This document shows positions 13,761 to 27,301 of a stretch of 64,000 nucleotides of DNA, in pieces. The translations under genes were made by a program, and so were the position numbers. Numbering within the stretch: the stretch's first letter is position 1; each line of letters begins with the position of its first letter. The notes beneath the pieces were generated by a model. That model had not been told where the DNA came from. It saw only the letters and a list, made by a program, of their open reading frames with translations, and ran no database searches. This DNA is from Lycorma delicatula (lineage: Eukaryota > Arthropoda > Insecta > Hemiptera > Fulgoridae). The stretch is taken from assembly GCF_047948215.1 (NCBI RefSeq), contig NC_134456.1:65925529-65989528 (forward strand), written 5' to 3'.

Positions 13761-13855
13761 CTTCATACTGAGAGCAGCAATGATGGTGCGTGTAGGGGTG
13801 GCGTCGGCGTGGTGGAGGCGGCCACGTCTGAGTCTATCGCAGGATCACGATATCT
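13761..13855 (-). other. candidate 5' UTR and first coding exon (ATG-AAG|gt)
   Basis: Downstream of the TATA/Inr pair there are about 89 GC-rich bases without an in-frame obstacle. An ATG at 13766-13764 and one AAG codon follow, then GTAAAC at 13760-13755, which can serve as a 5' splice donor. A first exon carrying only one or two codons before the intron is characteristic of several insect secreted-protein families, notably cuticular proteins. I cannot see the second exon: it would lie at lower coordinates, and none is recognisable within the window. Alternative: a fragment of an unrecognised GC-rich repeat. Confidence 0.3.
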
Positions 13856-13890
13856 GATAAATGGAACAGTAATTTTGACTTTATATATAC
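13853..13890 (-). promoter_or_regulatory. candidate TATA/Inr core promoter
   Basis: On the minus strand, TATATAAAG lies at 13887-13879. An initiator-like TCAGAT lies at about 13857-13852, roughly 30 bases downstream, which is the normal TATA-to-start distance in insects. The surrounding 150 bases are clearly GC-richer than the AT-rich flanks. This is inferred from motifs and spacing only, and TATA-like words are common in AT-rich DNA. Confidence 0.35.
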
Positions 13891-13929
13891 AGACAGGGAT
13901 CCTCTCCCTAGGGCGTGGCTACGAACTGG

Positions 13930-15535
13930 AGCGGTCCTTCGTCCTTTCGGCTCCTGGACAGGATGATGCAATATATTCCCTTTCTTCTTGAGATTCGATG
14001 CGAGTAATTTATTCAAATTCATTTTTATTATAAATTTAATTTACGTTTATGACAAATAATAACAATTAACAAATATTAATAATAATAATTATAATAATTA
14101 CAATAACAATTCTGGTGGAGTTATACATTTTCATATTATTTGGATTTATAAATGATATGAAAGTCTACTTTTAACTTAGAAATACATTGCTAATAAAGTT
14201 AGGAAGAATTATTCAAAATGTAAAAAAAAAATTACAATAAGTTTGAAGTATATTTATCATGCTGTAATCAATAATAGTTTTTTTCCTCTTAAACAGTAAT
14301 CACAGATTTCCGGTAGATTTAGATTTATTTAAAAAAAGATTGAACCCCTAATATGTTTATTTTTAGTTAAAATAGTCTTCTTATTCAAAATTCCAAGAGA
14401 TGAGTTTATAAGAAAATATTTTTTGTTGTATATTTTCTGGTACGAATATTTTTAGGTTAATTTAATCCAGATTCTCGATAATTTAAGATTTTAATATCAA
14501 TTTTTATTTATACGTATAATTTAAACTTTACCTCTAAAAAATAAATAACTAAATAATATGTATATATAAGATTAGGAACAACTATTACTCAAATTGACAA
14601 TATATTTTAGTAAAAATAAAAAATATTATTTTATTTGTATAATTGTTTACAAAGTACAAAAAGTATAACCAAATAGATTAAATAAAAACTGATAAACAAA
14701 AAATCAAAACTTAGCAATAAATATTTTACTGATCAGACGGACATACATTAAACTAAATCGGTTTTAGTAATTAATTTTTGGGAACTCATATAAACATACA
14801 CTATATATATATATATATATATATAAAATAAACTACAATATGGAAAAATTATACTAGTCATAAAAATAAAAAGATGGTTAAAATTATATTAAGATAAAAT
14901 ACAATTTTTTAACATCTTCAAAAATAAAATATCTTAATAAAAATTAGATTTGTTTAGTGTGTACTAAAAATGAGTCGTAATCATGTTAAAACGAAGACTA
15001 AAAAATGCATGAAAAGTGTAATATGATGAGTAAAAAACAACGAATATTACAGTAAAAATATACTCTTAACAAGAAACTAATTGGTACAAAGGCACAATGT
15101 TATAGCAGTTCTTAAGACCTCTATTATTTAGTAATTGAAAATTTTGATTATATTTTTAAAAATTAAAAATTAGTTATTTAATAAATAAATTTTTAATTGT
15201 ATTGAATTTGTTTTTCTGGGAGAATTTATTCTTTATCAAAGAGAATTAGCCAAATTTACAGCTTGGTGTTTGATCTCTAAAAAATAAACTGATCACTCCT
15301 GTTAATTGAATGCTAGGGATTGTAGGACATCGGTAAAATATACATTCAGAATCAGTTTAAAAAAATACATTCAGTTAATATTAGTCTGAGATTTTTAATA
15401 TTATAGAATAATTATAACAACTAAAAGTCATTGCTGTAGATAGTGTCTACTACTTTAGATGGTGAAGTATCAGACAAGTGCGTTTAATTACTTTTTTTGT
15501 GGCGATAGAGTGAAGCAAACAAGTTTTGACATCTT
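13930..15535. other. AT-rich DNA without a recognised gene
   Basis: Apart from the GC-rich edge near 13930-13990, the region is AT-rich with many A/T runs and a (TA)n tract at about 14803-14824. Nothing else is supported. Confidence 0.6.
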
Positions 15536-15539
15536 CTGA

Positions 15540-16919
15540 AAAATGGATAAAATTGAAGTTCCAACAGTTATAAAGTACTTTTTTTAAACGGTTTAACGCC
15601 GATGGACATACAAAAAGTTAGATTCCACTTTAAAGAATTCTTCCTCTTCGTTATCGAAGGTTAAATAGAGGTTGCTAAATTTGAACGTGGTTGCACATCC
15701 ATTCATGATGATGAACCCTTTTATGCCAAAAAACCGACAAAGTCATAAAAATCCACAATGCCGTATTAAATGCTCTCCAGCTAAAGGTATGCGAGCTTGT
15801 TGACATTGTATACATTACCATAGAGGTTTCCACTACATACTCGTATTAAACGATGTTTTGAGTATGAATAAACTTTCCACTCTATGGATGCGGCGTTTAA
15901 CAGTCGACCGAACACTTTCTAAAGATGTTTAGACACATTTAAACGCGATTTCACTCAGTTTCTTCGACGTTTTATAACAGTAAATGTACCATGGATTCAC
16001 CATTGCACACTAGAGACCAAACAGCAGTTCAAGCAGTGGGTGGAACTGGGTACAAGTGAGTCAAATAAAGCGAAAACGGTTCCTTCTGCAGGAAACGTCA
16101 CGGCTACTGTGATATTCTGCTACTGAAATAATATTCTTCAATGTTTTAATCATAAATTGATGGTCCTCAGGGAGTACCTAATTTTCCAAACTATTACTAA
16201 ATCACAATAATTATTATTTCATCCTAAATTATTGCATCACAGTTTCAAATTAGAAAATTATAGTTACTTTTTGAGCCTGTTGTAGGACAAAAGAAGTATT
16301 TATATAATTCATAAGCTATGTATAATTTCTAACTCTGTTGTGTATTATAAATGATATTGTATAGTTTGTCTTAAAAAGTGTAGTCTTAGTTTGGAAAATA
16401 ATAATAATAATAATTATTATTATTATTATTGTTTTTTGGGATTCTCGTTGTATGGTACTAATAGACTACCTGTAAAAAGGCTGGAGCGTCAACGGGGGTA
16501 CCCTTCACTACTGAACCAGTTGAAAGTGTGCTGTTTAGACTAAACGTGCCCATTCGTTCCTGAAAGAAAATGTTCTTTCACGAAGATAATGCTTCTGCTC
16601 ATGTAACTCGTGTTTTTATATAAAACTCTACGATTTACTCTTCGAAGTGCTTCTACATGCACCGGATCCAGGAATTATTTCCTCTTTTCAAACCTGAAGA
16701 AATGGTTCGCTTGACAAAGATTCTTTTCAAAAGATTGAGTTCAAAACCGATACAACCGCAGATTTTATGCTGATTAGTTTGCAGAGGTGAGCAAATCTGA
16801 GGGTATTAAAATGTTGAATAGTTGTTGGTCTAAATGTATCAAATTACAACTACGTTAAAAATAAAAAAAAAAGTCTTGTTTTCTTTGTTACACCAAGGAC
16901 TTTCCGAACCGCCCTCGTA
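15540..16919 (+). pseudogene. degenerate, interrupted mariner transposon
   Basis: The segment encodes, across several frames, the order of a mariner transposase: an MDKIEVPTVIKYF start near 15544, an FERGCTSIHDDE stretch, then KRDFTQFLRRFITVN, IHHCTLETKQQFKQW and KAKTVPSAG up to about 16130. About 300 bases of unrelated AT-rich DNA follow (about 16140-16440). The gene then resumes with GWSVNGG, SNLKKWF and KCIKLQ to about 16860. The 3' terminal inverted repeat lies at 16891-16919 and on the minus strand begins TACGAGGGCGGTTCGG, a mariner-type end with TA outermost. There are multiple stops and frameshifts, so it cannot make transposase. I could not find a matching 5' inverted repeat. Confidence 0.75.
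16140..16440. other. insertion within the mariner copy
   Basis: The sequence between the two halves of the mariner reading frame has no transposase similarity. It ends in an inverted AAT/ATT microsatellite (about 16397-16430, AATAATAAT facing ATTATTATT). It may be a later insertion or strongly diverged transposon sequence. Its edges are approximate. Confidence 0.4.
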
Positions 16920-19374
16920 TTTTAACCAAATAGATATTAATTATCCTGATTATAATGATTACCTTACTGAAATAGAAAAAATCCATCTATTACATATTAC
17001 TACAGTTAAGAGGATACAGCTCTTGCTAGTGATGCCAGAGAACAACAGTTAAAACCTAATTAAATAGTATTAATAATTTTAACTGAGATTTAATATTTAT
17101 TTAAATTAATTTGATTAACAAAATTAATTTATTGTTGGGATTCAATTTTGTATCTGCCTGAAACTGCACCAACCGACTGCTGAAACAGAATTTACAAACT
17201 GTGGTTAAGCAATAAATCTCAAAATAAAAAATATAAATTATTTGATTAATAGAACATAATACTGTTAGTATTTTACGATAATATTTGTTAATTAAATACT
17301 GCTTGTTAATTTATTTTAAATCCATTCATGGGCAATTTAATAACATGGAATTTAACAAAACTGATGTTCTTATTACAGAAACTGAACTCCTGTACTTTAT
17401 GTTTCGGCTACTTATCCTTGTGGAAAGAAAAAGAGTTGCGGTAAGTATTATGAAAGGGCAAGCTTTAGATTTAATTCTTTGTTATTGTAATCAATAAATT
17501 ATTATCTGTGTTAACAACTAATAAAAAAGATTTCTTGTGTCCTTATATTAATATAAATTATTATTTACTCTACGTTATTTTGTTAGGAGTTTCCATATAA
17601 TTTTAGGCAATATGACATGAGAAATAAGAAAACTAAGAAATGAGAAATAAGTAAAATAATCACTTTCCACGCTTTCTACGATAAAGTGGTTTCCGTATAA
17701 CCTTTTCACCTATTAAATCGTAAATTTTATCCATCTAAAATGCTGTTGATATTTAAAATTGCAAATAACTCCTTCGCTCTATACACTAGAGGGAGGCCCG
17801 GCTGCATAGTGAATATCAATATTCTCAGAAAAATAAACTATGGTCCTGCTTTTCTCAGGTATTTCATACGGGTCATAGCGATAAGAAAGACTGGAAGAGA
17901 TAGCGTAAATTATAGAACAACAGATTAATGTATCCCTTTCTGTGAAGAAATAATGTTATATATAGGTCGTCTCAAGTCAGTAGTGGGAAAAATATTAGCA
18001 TATGAATCCCTTAAGCCTATATATGATTATATATGTTTTGAAAGGCCAATATTGTTACGCGTGTTGTTGCTATTGTTTTATAGTAAACTTCATACGAGTT
18101 AAAATGATAATGATTGACCCGGGATAAGTGTTTGATTTTGAATAGAACGATATCAGTATTGCGAAATATATGAAACCGAAGGTGTGAATGCATTGACTGA
18201 AACAAAGACAGCCGTGCGATCAGATAATCACGATTTATATTAAAGACGCACGCCACTCAGTCTAAAACATATTCTCAATGTTGGAATAAATGATGTCCCG
18301 TTTATCAGTTATTAATCTGCACTTGTCAGTCAGTCATTCCAGGGCCGACCGATTCACGCTCAATCAATTAGTGCACACAGAATAATAATAAAATGTAAAT
18401 ATAGTATAACTGTAGTTATATACGATAATAAAAGAAGAAAAATATTTAAATTTGACCACGTGACTTTGATTTTAACCTTTTATATAATGTACCTGTAATC
18501 TTTAGAATAACGTTTAACATTTCATTATTTAACAAAAACACAATTTATGTATTGTATTACTAGATGATTTTCGTTTAATAGAAGTCATCTTTTTATAATA
18601 ATAAAAAAGTATTTCTAACCGTTTTTTCAATTGTTATGCGTCACAAAATTATTTTATCAGTCGTATGAATTTTTATGTTATTAAATAAAATATAAAGCTA
18701 ATTTGTTATACTAGCTGGTGAATTTTTTTCACGCATGAAGATTAAATCTTAAAATACTTGCATGCAAATATACTGATCGATCACTATTTAAGCATAAATA
18801 AATATAACAAGAATTTTCTTATTTTTTATATTTTGTTATAAACTTTATGTTGACCTTCAAATTAGATTTACCTTCACTTTTTAATGTTCTCTTCAGCTTC
18901 TAATAATGTTCTATTTTATTATATTTTGCCTTTGACTATTATAATTTAAAAAATGTATTATTTTTTAAAGTTTGTTACTAATGCTTTAGACTGATCTTTA
19001 TTTATAGCTAAATTAGTGTTAATTTTGTGTCAAATTAGCTTACAAACAGAAGGCTAGAAATTTAATTGACGTAAACCTAAAGTAAGATTAGTAACGTCAA
19101 GAAAAAAAATCTGATGTGGACACCACGTGACTTCTTTGTACGCCTATTAAATTACATATACACTTTTTTTTTTAAATTAACAGTACATCTAATTTTATAT
19201 CATTAATAACTTCTGATATATATTTTTTTTATTGTTATTATTGAATTATTATTTACTGTAAAAACTTTTTACAATCAGAGGTTAATCATTAATCATTAGA
19301 ATTTTGATCATTTTTAATCATTAATAACCAATATATTAAAATTAAAAAAAGGAGATTAAGTCAGATTCAAACTG
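16920..19374. other. AT-rich DNA without a recognised gene
   Basis: Short frames at 17285-17497 and 17740-17928 have no recognisable motif. A slightly GC-richer patch lies at about 18300-18370. Nothing is supported. Confidence 0.55.
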
Positions 19375-19990
19375 ATATGTCTTCCCCTTGTAAGATCCAA
19401 ATATCACATTAATTAAAATTTTATTTGGCTATTACTTTGGAACAAATGAAAATAAGTACCACTTATCATATATCGTTGAAAAGCTCTCAATGAGGGCTTA
19501 TTACTTCAGTAAAGAAAAAGTCCAAAATCCAAAAGATTTTGATTTTGGGCATTTTTGGACACTTTTGGTCCAATCGATTGCAATCAAAAGGGGAAGGTGC
19601 ATAACTAGATATTACAACAGTCCTAAATCCAAAATTTTAACATCCTATGGCTAATTGGTTTTGAGTTATGCGAGAATCATACGTACGTACAGACGTCACG
19701 CCGAAACTAGTCGAATGGATTCAGAGATGGTCAAAATGGATATCTCCGTTGTATTCTGAAAACCGATATTTTTCGCAATACTTCCTTTACTTCGTACCAG
19801 AAAGTAAAAACATTAAAAAATATATGAATTCTTTAAAATCTTTGAGTTTAAAAGTCGACTTCAAATTAAAAACAAAGGCTGTAACCGAATTGCATCCTAT
19901 AATGAAGTTATACACGTGTGTCCCTGAATGAAAAATTTCGTACAGGATTTGCGGTAAGGTAAGGAAATCTTACCTTCCTTTTGGATAGGT
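19375..19990 (+). mobile_element. dispersed non-coding repeat, unclassified
   Basis: This block differs from its flanks in composition. It contains phrases typical of non-coding insect repeats: TTGAGTTATGCGAGAATC, ACGTACGTACAGACGTCACG, then CGAAACTAGTCGAATGG and ATGGTCAAAATGGATATCTCC. It has no coding capacity beyond an 87-codon frame without motifs. No inverted ends or tail could be defined, so the class is unknown. My recognition of it as a family rests on general pattern, not on a second copy in this window. Confidence 0.35.
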
Positions 19991-22900
19991 AAGACACTAA
20001 CATTTTTTAATTACTTCTATTAATTGAAAAATATTCGGATGTGCTGACTAATATAATAACAGTTCGTAAAACATTGCAATTCCCCACGGAACGTTGAAAT
20101 GTATAGTTCATTTGTTGCTTAACAGATGATTCAAACTAATGCGACAATTCTAATGCAATGAAAATAAACTACCCCCAGAAATTTATCAACCCTTATTCTG
20201 TATAATTTAAAAAAACTCGAAATTTAAAGAAGATGAATATAAATGTTTTAATTTTTTATGTGTGCGTGTGCTTTTATTCCGTTTTTATTATGTATTTTTG
20301 AATTTTACTTAAGATTTGTAAGTTTAATTTTTATTTAAAAAATGGTAGGTCATTAAAAAAACATTGCCCGATATGAAAAATGTCGACCTCAAGAAATGGA
20401 GAAGGCTAGAAACCAGCTTCATTAAAAAAAGTAAAGGAATGCACAGAAATAGCGTCATTATTACCGAAAGCGAGATAAAGCTATTTGGAATGCATTCTTG
20501 CATTATAGAATGATTTCAGGTTGAATATTACAGTATAACGAATACCACTGTAATAATTTGTTTTATTGATTTATGCTATAATTATTCAATGAAAAGGAAT
20601 ATTAGGAATATTTTCAAATTGTCTATAGACCGTATTTTTTGATTTAAAAAATCTTCTACTGCTGTTACCCAGGAGAATTTCTGAACAATCAGATCTTCCT
20701 TAACAAAAAAATCCATTGAAATCGATCATTTTGAACCAGAGTAAGGTTTAAACTTAAGTATGAAAATACGTCTGTCGAACTGAGAAAGTTTTCATTATCT
20801 GCTACTATTATGTACTATAAACAGCGATTCATATCGAAATGGAGTTAAAGATTTCAGCCTTTAAGTTCAGCAAACCAAAGATCAATTACGAAATATTACT
20901 CTATAAGATAATTTTGAAATGTGTAATTTGTTTTATATTTAACTTTTGTTTGTATTCTTATTTTATATTTAACTGAATTTATCTGTTTATCTCTCAAAGG
21001 CAGATATACAACAGTAATTGTAAAGTATATCAAAAATTAAAATACGCATCACATTGCGTCTGAATCCAGCCCCAATTGGAATCGTCTGAATCCAGGTCCA
21101 GTTACTGGACAGCAAGATTTACATGTACGCTCATAATATTACTCAAAATTTCAAAATTTAAAGCATAATTCGAATAAAATGACAAGAAATTAAAAGAATA
21201 TTTTTTTAATGCGTATATGTAGAATTTAATACCAACTGAAGACGCAGGATACCGCGAAAACTAGTTATTGACATTAATATGGTAATTTAACTTATCTAAT
21301 TACTGTGCTTTGGAGGTTTATATTTCATTTAATATTAAATTTTATTAACACAGAGGTCAATGTTAATGAATTATTTGAATGTTCAAACACACACCCACAC
21401 ACACATATACACACACACCCACACACACACATACACACCCACCCACACACACACACACCCGTGTTTATTAGCAAACGCTTCAGCCAGCATTCTTTGACTA
21501 CATGGGGTATAAAATTAAAAGGTTTTCGGCCCAAGAAGTAGTAACCACAAACGTTCAAGTAGAGATTGTCTTCTTAAACATTTTTGTTATACGTTACTTA
21601 AATTAAACAAATTTTCTATTTTAAGACATAATTTTGTATCAAAATCTGACAAATTGCATTAATAAATAGTATTAATATTACTGTTGTGATAGATTTTTTA
21701 CTAAATAACTTTACATTATGGATAATTCGATATATGAATTAAAAGCTTATATATTCTAGAAGTAAATAATTAATTAATAATAATTAACGAGTAATATCTA
21801 AAGTAGTATTTATTTTACTTTTCTCCAGTTTTTAAGACACTATAGCACCCTGATCTAAGATGCAAAGTATAATTACGATGATAAAGGTACGTTTAATTAT
21901 TTTTTTCGGTGTAATTTTTCAACCAATTATTTATTTAGTAAACTAATTAGCTGTTAGCTTTAAAAGCAGTTTATAATGTAACGAACAGTTTAGAAGTATG
22001 TAAATGCTTTCTATGCGTTTAAAAAGAATAAAAATATAATCGTAAAAGAAAAACGCATCTCCTTTAATTCAACTCTGATGTTTAGAAAAAAAAATTATTT
22101 AACAAGGTTTTACGATAAACAAAATGTATTATTTTTTCTTCAGACCTTTAAAGAGACGCTAATTTCAAATACTAATATCTAATTTTAGTAAGAAATGAAC
22201 CGATTAAATTTAAATTGGTTAATTTATCATAGCTTAAACTATTACTAATTATTTTTTGTATCATAATTTTAAAATCAATTAAGTTTAAAAATTTATTTAC
22301 CATAACTAAAGATCAAATAGTGTTTATTTGCGTAAATTTCTGAACAATGATAATGACTATTCCATGTTTTTATTTTTAATAAAATCATAAAACAAGTGAC
22401 AAATTAATTTATTAGGAAATTAGAAAATTTAATTATTTTGTAGCAAGTATGTTACGTGAATTTATGCATGTTTTACTTATTTAAAAATAGTAAATATTAA
22501 CCAGTTAAAACAAAGGAAAATTCTCCACGTTAAAATTGTTTTATTTAATAAAAATATATTATTATTATTATTATAATTGTAAGTACAGTATGAATTGTCT
22601 TGTAAAAGCTTTCAAAAAGTTTCATTTGTTTGTTGATATACATTCAACCCGAGTTATTTTACAACATATATATTTTTTCATTAATGTTTACTCTATGAAT
22701 TTTTACCCATACATTGGAAAATTGTTGATTTAGTCTTGCTGTAATCAGATTGGAATACATTTAAACCTAACTTAAAAAGATATTAGCTTTATGATAAACA
22801 CTTTTTAAGTAGGGGACTTTATTTTCGAGTGAACCGCATAATACACGGTTAAGATTAGGACGTAAAAAAGTAGTTAAAATGGGAAAAATGTTGCATATCA

Positions 22901-23035
22901 ATTGATTTTTGTTACACAGTAAGCAAAACAAAATCTAAATTAAAGAGACTTGATAAGCATTAAAACCTCTATTTGATAAAACTCTTTGTAGATAATTGAT
23001 AAAAAGTTTGTTCCTTTCCCCTTACTTAAAATTAC
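19991..23035. other. AT-rich DNA without a recognised gene
   Basis: No supported gene. The region holds a CA-rich microsatellite at 21386-21462. Small frames across that repeat are artefacts. Confidence 0.6.
21386..21462. repeat. (CA)n microsatellite with CCCACAC variants
   Basis: About 77 bases of CA repeats are interrupted by regular CCCA and ATAC units. Confidence 0.9.
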
Positions 23036-23098
23036 TGGCAACCTCCTCTGAAGCAATACCTAACGGTGGTCCTGGAGGTTAAAAAAAAAGAAAAAACT
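23036..23098 (+). mobile_element. SINE 3' end fragment
   Basis: ACCTCCTCTGAAGCAATACC, then TAACGGTGGTCCTGGAGG, then an A-rich tail with AAAG. This matches the 3' end of the tRNA-derived SINE found at 5.4 and 57.2 kb. The tRNA-like head is absent, so it is a 5'-truncated copy. Confidence 0.65.
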
Positions 23099-25254
23099 TC
23101 AGTTTTACTGTGAACTCAGTGGTTTCTGAAAAGTTATAAAAAAATATGAACATGTCAATTCTCACATTTGAACTATATTTTTAGTTTTTATTAGAATATT
23201 TTGCATGAACTTTACTTTTTTATAGTGTATAAAATTATTACATAAAAGGGAATCGCTTAAACTTTGGATGTCTGCATATAAAAAGAAATCTTTCAAGATG
23301 TATTTTCTTTTTTGAAAGGATTTGGATCAACAATTTGAAACTCCTAAAATAAAACTGGTTTTGAAATGAAAATTTTTTAAAAAGTAACTGTTAAGTATTA
23401 AATATGAATAATTTCTTTCAACGAAGTTGTAATAAATAGAAAGTATATTTGTGCGCTATCTACCGTGAATCATTTTATTCTTTACAAACTGTTTCAATAT
23501 TGCCTGTATGAAGTAACGAAATACTGTTAACAATTTATTTTTTATGATGCTAGAAAAATACCTGTGGCATTCTTACTTACTTGTCTCTACTCTAACTTAC
23601 TATGTATTAAATTTTAATAATTCAAATTATAAATAATTGGTACTGACTTCAAAGAAGCAATAGAATTAATTTAATTCTCTCAACATTCCATGACTGTAAA
23701 GAGAATAAATAATTAAATAAAGCATTATTAGTTATTGTTATATGTCTTTATTTTGCAACAATTTAATTTTACCGCCAATTCAGAAAAAAATATATAACTA
23801 TAGGTTCTAATTTAATTAATTTTTAATTTTAATTTCAAAGTTTTTGTGTGTTGTCTTTAAGAGGAGATAAAAATCGTATAATTTTTTGACAGCGGCCAAT
23901 TTTATATGACAGGATATTAATCTGTTCGGGCAATTCGTACATCAATTCTATTGTGAACAGTGATTTCTTTACATAATAAATCTATGAATGTTGTAAAAAA
24001 TATCTATCCAAGAATACTGCAAGGTAGCCCAGTTCTTTTAAAAATTATAAAACGTTAGATTCATATTTAGTATTGAAATCTGTTTGGATCTCATGAAGTG
24101 TGGTGTTTAAAATTTTAGTACAGTATTTCTTATAAATAACTATACAAATTTGACACACATACTCAATCAAATAGAGAACGAGTTGTGCTTAAAATTACGG
24201 TTAATCCCTTATCATTCCTTCCAAGTATGTTAATAAAAATAATTAAATCAACAATCATTTTCTTGTTTTTATCAGAGACAATAACGAACAATCTCAAACG
24301 ACAGTATATCAAAAAGTATAAAATAAATAATGTTATTTAGAGTATTGCTTTTACCACTTAAAGATTAAAAATAAAACAGTTTAATTTTTCTATTAAGGTT
24401 GTTATAAAAGCTTGTGACAAATTTCAAATTTCGTTCAGGAAGTTTGAGAATTTGTTATTAATGGTTGATTAGAGCCTCTGCGTTTATATAAATAAATAGA
24501 TTTCATCTTTAATAGACTTATTTTTAAACGTTATTGTATTATGATTACGTTATATACAGTCCTAATAAAGTTCGACAGCTCTTAAGTAAATTTCAACAGT
24601 TAAACATAGAAAAATGAAATTTAGCAAATTCTTCTATCTCGATACAACCTTTTTTTTGTGTGTTTCCATCACATACAAAACACCCCACGGGGACCTTTGT
24701 GGTGTTAAATAAATAAAAATTTAAATGGAAACGAAAAGATTATGACACACTAACTTATTTAAATGGCAGTGATAACAAAATATTGGCATAAGAAATTTTT
24801 ACAATTCTAATCAAAATAGCGGCCATTCATAGATAGTTTCAAAACTATCATAGTTTCATAACTATAGTGTACTGCGGTGCACTTCATATACCTCATAACT
24901 AATAATACGTCGTTTTAACACAGGAGCATTTGCTAAATATTATTAATTAAATGTTTTACTGTTGAATAATTATTTAAGAGTTACTATAAATCACTTTGAG
25001 ATTAACTATGAAACATATTTATTAATCACCCCAATTTGGATTATTGCTGTCAGCCCAAATATTTTTACGTCAAAATTTTTGTTTTTCAATGCTTTTTAAA
25101 ATGATTAGTCATAGCCTGCCTTTTAAATGTAAAGAAATTAATTCCACTGGATGGTTGGGATGTGATGGTCACTTGCCGAAATAGGTTGTTTCTAGGTAGA
25201 AACATTTACTAAATTTCACTTTCATTGTTTAACCTTCAAAAATAATTTAATTTT

Positions 25255-25258
<4 letters not shown>
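23099..25258. other. AT-rich DNA without a recognised gene
   Basis: No supported gene or repeat family. A short imperfect stem (CACCCCAC facing GTGGTG) lies near 24680-24710. Confidence 0.6.

Positions 25259-25340
<82 letters not shown>
25259..25340. repeat. (TC)21(TA)20 compound microsatellite
   Basis: Pure TC repeats over 25259-25300 change directly to pure TA over 25301-25340. Confidence 0.95.
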
Positions 25341-26176
<836 letters not shown>

Positions 26177-26210
26177 TTGTTCCACATTCATACTAATAAG
26201 ATAAATTTTT

Positions 26211-26235
26211 ATAGAGAGTCTTCCTGACTCTCTAT
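26211..26235. repeat. short-loop hairpin
   Basis: Perfect 10-base arms (ATAGAGAGTC and GACTCTCTAT) flank a 5-base TTCCT loop. It sits exactly where the next Helitron-like element seems to begin. Confidence 0.55.
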
Positions 26236-27277
26236 TTTTCATGATATATATATATAATGTATATATCTTTTTATATATATTTATTGTGTGCGTGTGTATG
26301 TCACTGAACTCCTCCTAAATGGTTGGACCGATTTTGATGAAATTTTTTGTGTGTGTTCAAGGGGATTCGAGAATGGTTTAGATTCACAATTTGATCCGAT
26401 AGAAAATGTTTTTTTAATTATGTGTTGTTGTTGATCTTGAGATGGTAAGGTTCACAATTGGGTCCAGTAGGCAGCACTGCGATCGCGTTTAGAATTGTAC
26501 GCGTATTGAGAAATATTATATTATATTATTATTTATTAAAATAACGTTTTAAAGTGTAATTAAAAAATATACATTGTGCAAATTTGTAAGGTACAGTATT
26601 GAAGTGAAAATGTTTTTTTAATTTATTTATGTGTTGTTGATCTTGGGATGGTTAAGGTTCACAATTGGGTCCGGTAGGCAGCGCTGCGATCGCGTTTTAG
26701 AAGTTTTTTTTTTTTTAATTTTTGGCTTATCAGTCAAACCCGGTAGTTGGTGCTGCGATCGGATTCTAGGAATTTTTTTTATTTTGTGGCTTTTTCGCAT
26801 ATCAGTTACTTGCGTCGTAGCTTAGTATTGTTATTACATTAAAATTCGTATTTTTAACGGACTACTGTGTTTAGAGATTGGTTTGAATTAAATCCGATAG
26901 GTAGTGCTGTTTTAAAAATTAGATTTATTTACATTCTGACTTTTATAAAGTGAAAGGTTAAATTTTATGAAGTTGCGTAATGTTTTGTAAGTTTCTTAAT
27001 GTTCAGTATTAACTATGATGATTTTACAGCCTTTTCGTTAAAAAGTTATTTTCCACCGGGTACTGTGATTAGAGAGTGGTGTGAATTAAATCCGATAAGT
27101 AGTGCTGTTGTTTTGCCATTTGGATTTATTTACATTCTGACCTTCATAAAAGGAAAGGTTAAATTTTGTTAAGTTCCGTAATGTTCAGTTTTTTAAGGTT
27201 TTATGAAACTTTCAATTGTGTTCATTTAATCTGTATGTATACTCACATCTAGCAATAGCGAAGCATTGCCGTATTAG
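26229..27277 (+). mobile_element. non-autonomous Helitron
   Basis: The start is TC followed by a TA-rich leader, then the block CACTGAACTCCTCCTAAATG, GGACCGATTTTGATGAAA. This is a head sequence typical of insect non-autonomous Helitrons. The 3' end has a hairpin GCAAT-AGCGAAGC-ATTGC at about 27252-27269, then CGTATTAG and host T at 27278, fitting the rule of a terminal hairpin about 10 bases before a CTRR-like end. There is no helicase or Rep coding. Internally there are two sets of duplicated blocks (about 26450/26660/26740 and 26860/27055). The hairpin loop matches that of the helicase-bearing Helitron end at 55.1 kb. The left boundary is less certain than the right. Confidence 0.65.
26862..27192 (+). 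repeat. imperfect tandem duplication inside the Helitron
   Basis: About 120 bases beginning with a TACTGTG.TTAGAGA motif, followed by GAATTAAATCCGATA and ATTTATTTACATTCTGAC, occur twice (about 26865-26985 and 27060-27190) with roughly 80-85% identity by eye. An earlier block with the motif CTGCGATCG recurs three times at about 26478, 26685 and 26752. Confidence 0.6.
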
Positions 27278-27301
27278 TAATTTTTTAAAATTACTAATAC
27301 G
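27270..27301. repeat. near-perfect palindrome at the Helitron end
   Basis: Arms CGTATTAGTAATTTT and its exact complement are separated by two T bases. The left arm includes the last 8 bases of the Helitron, so the palindrome straddles the element/host junction. Confidence 0.75.
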
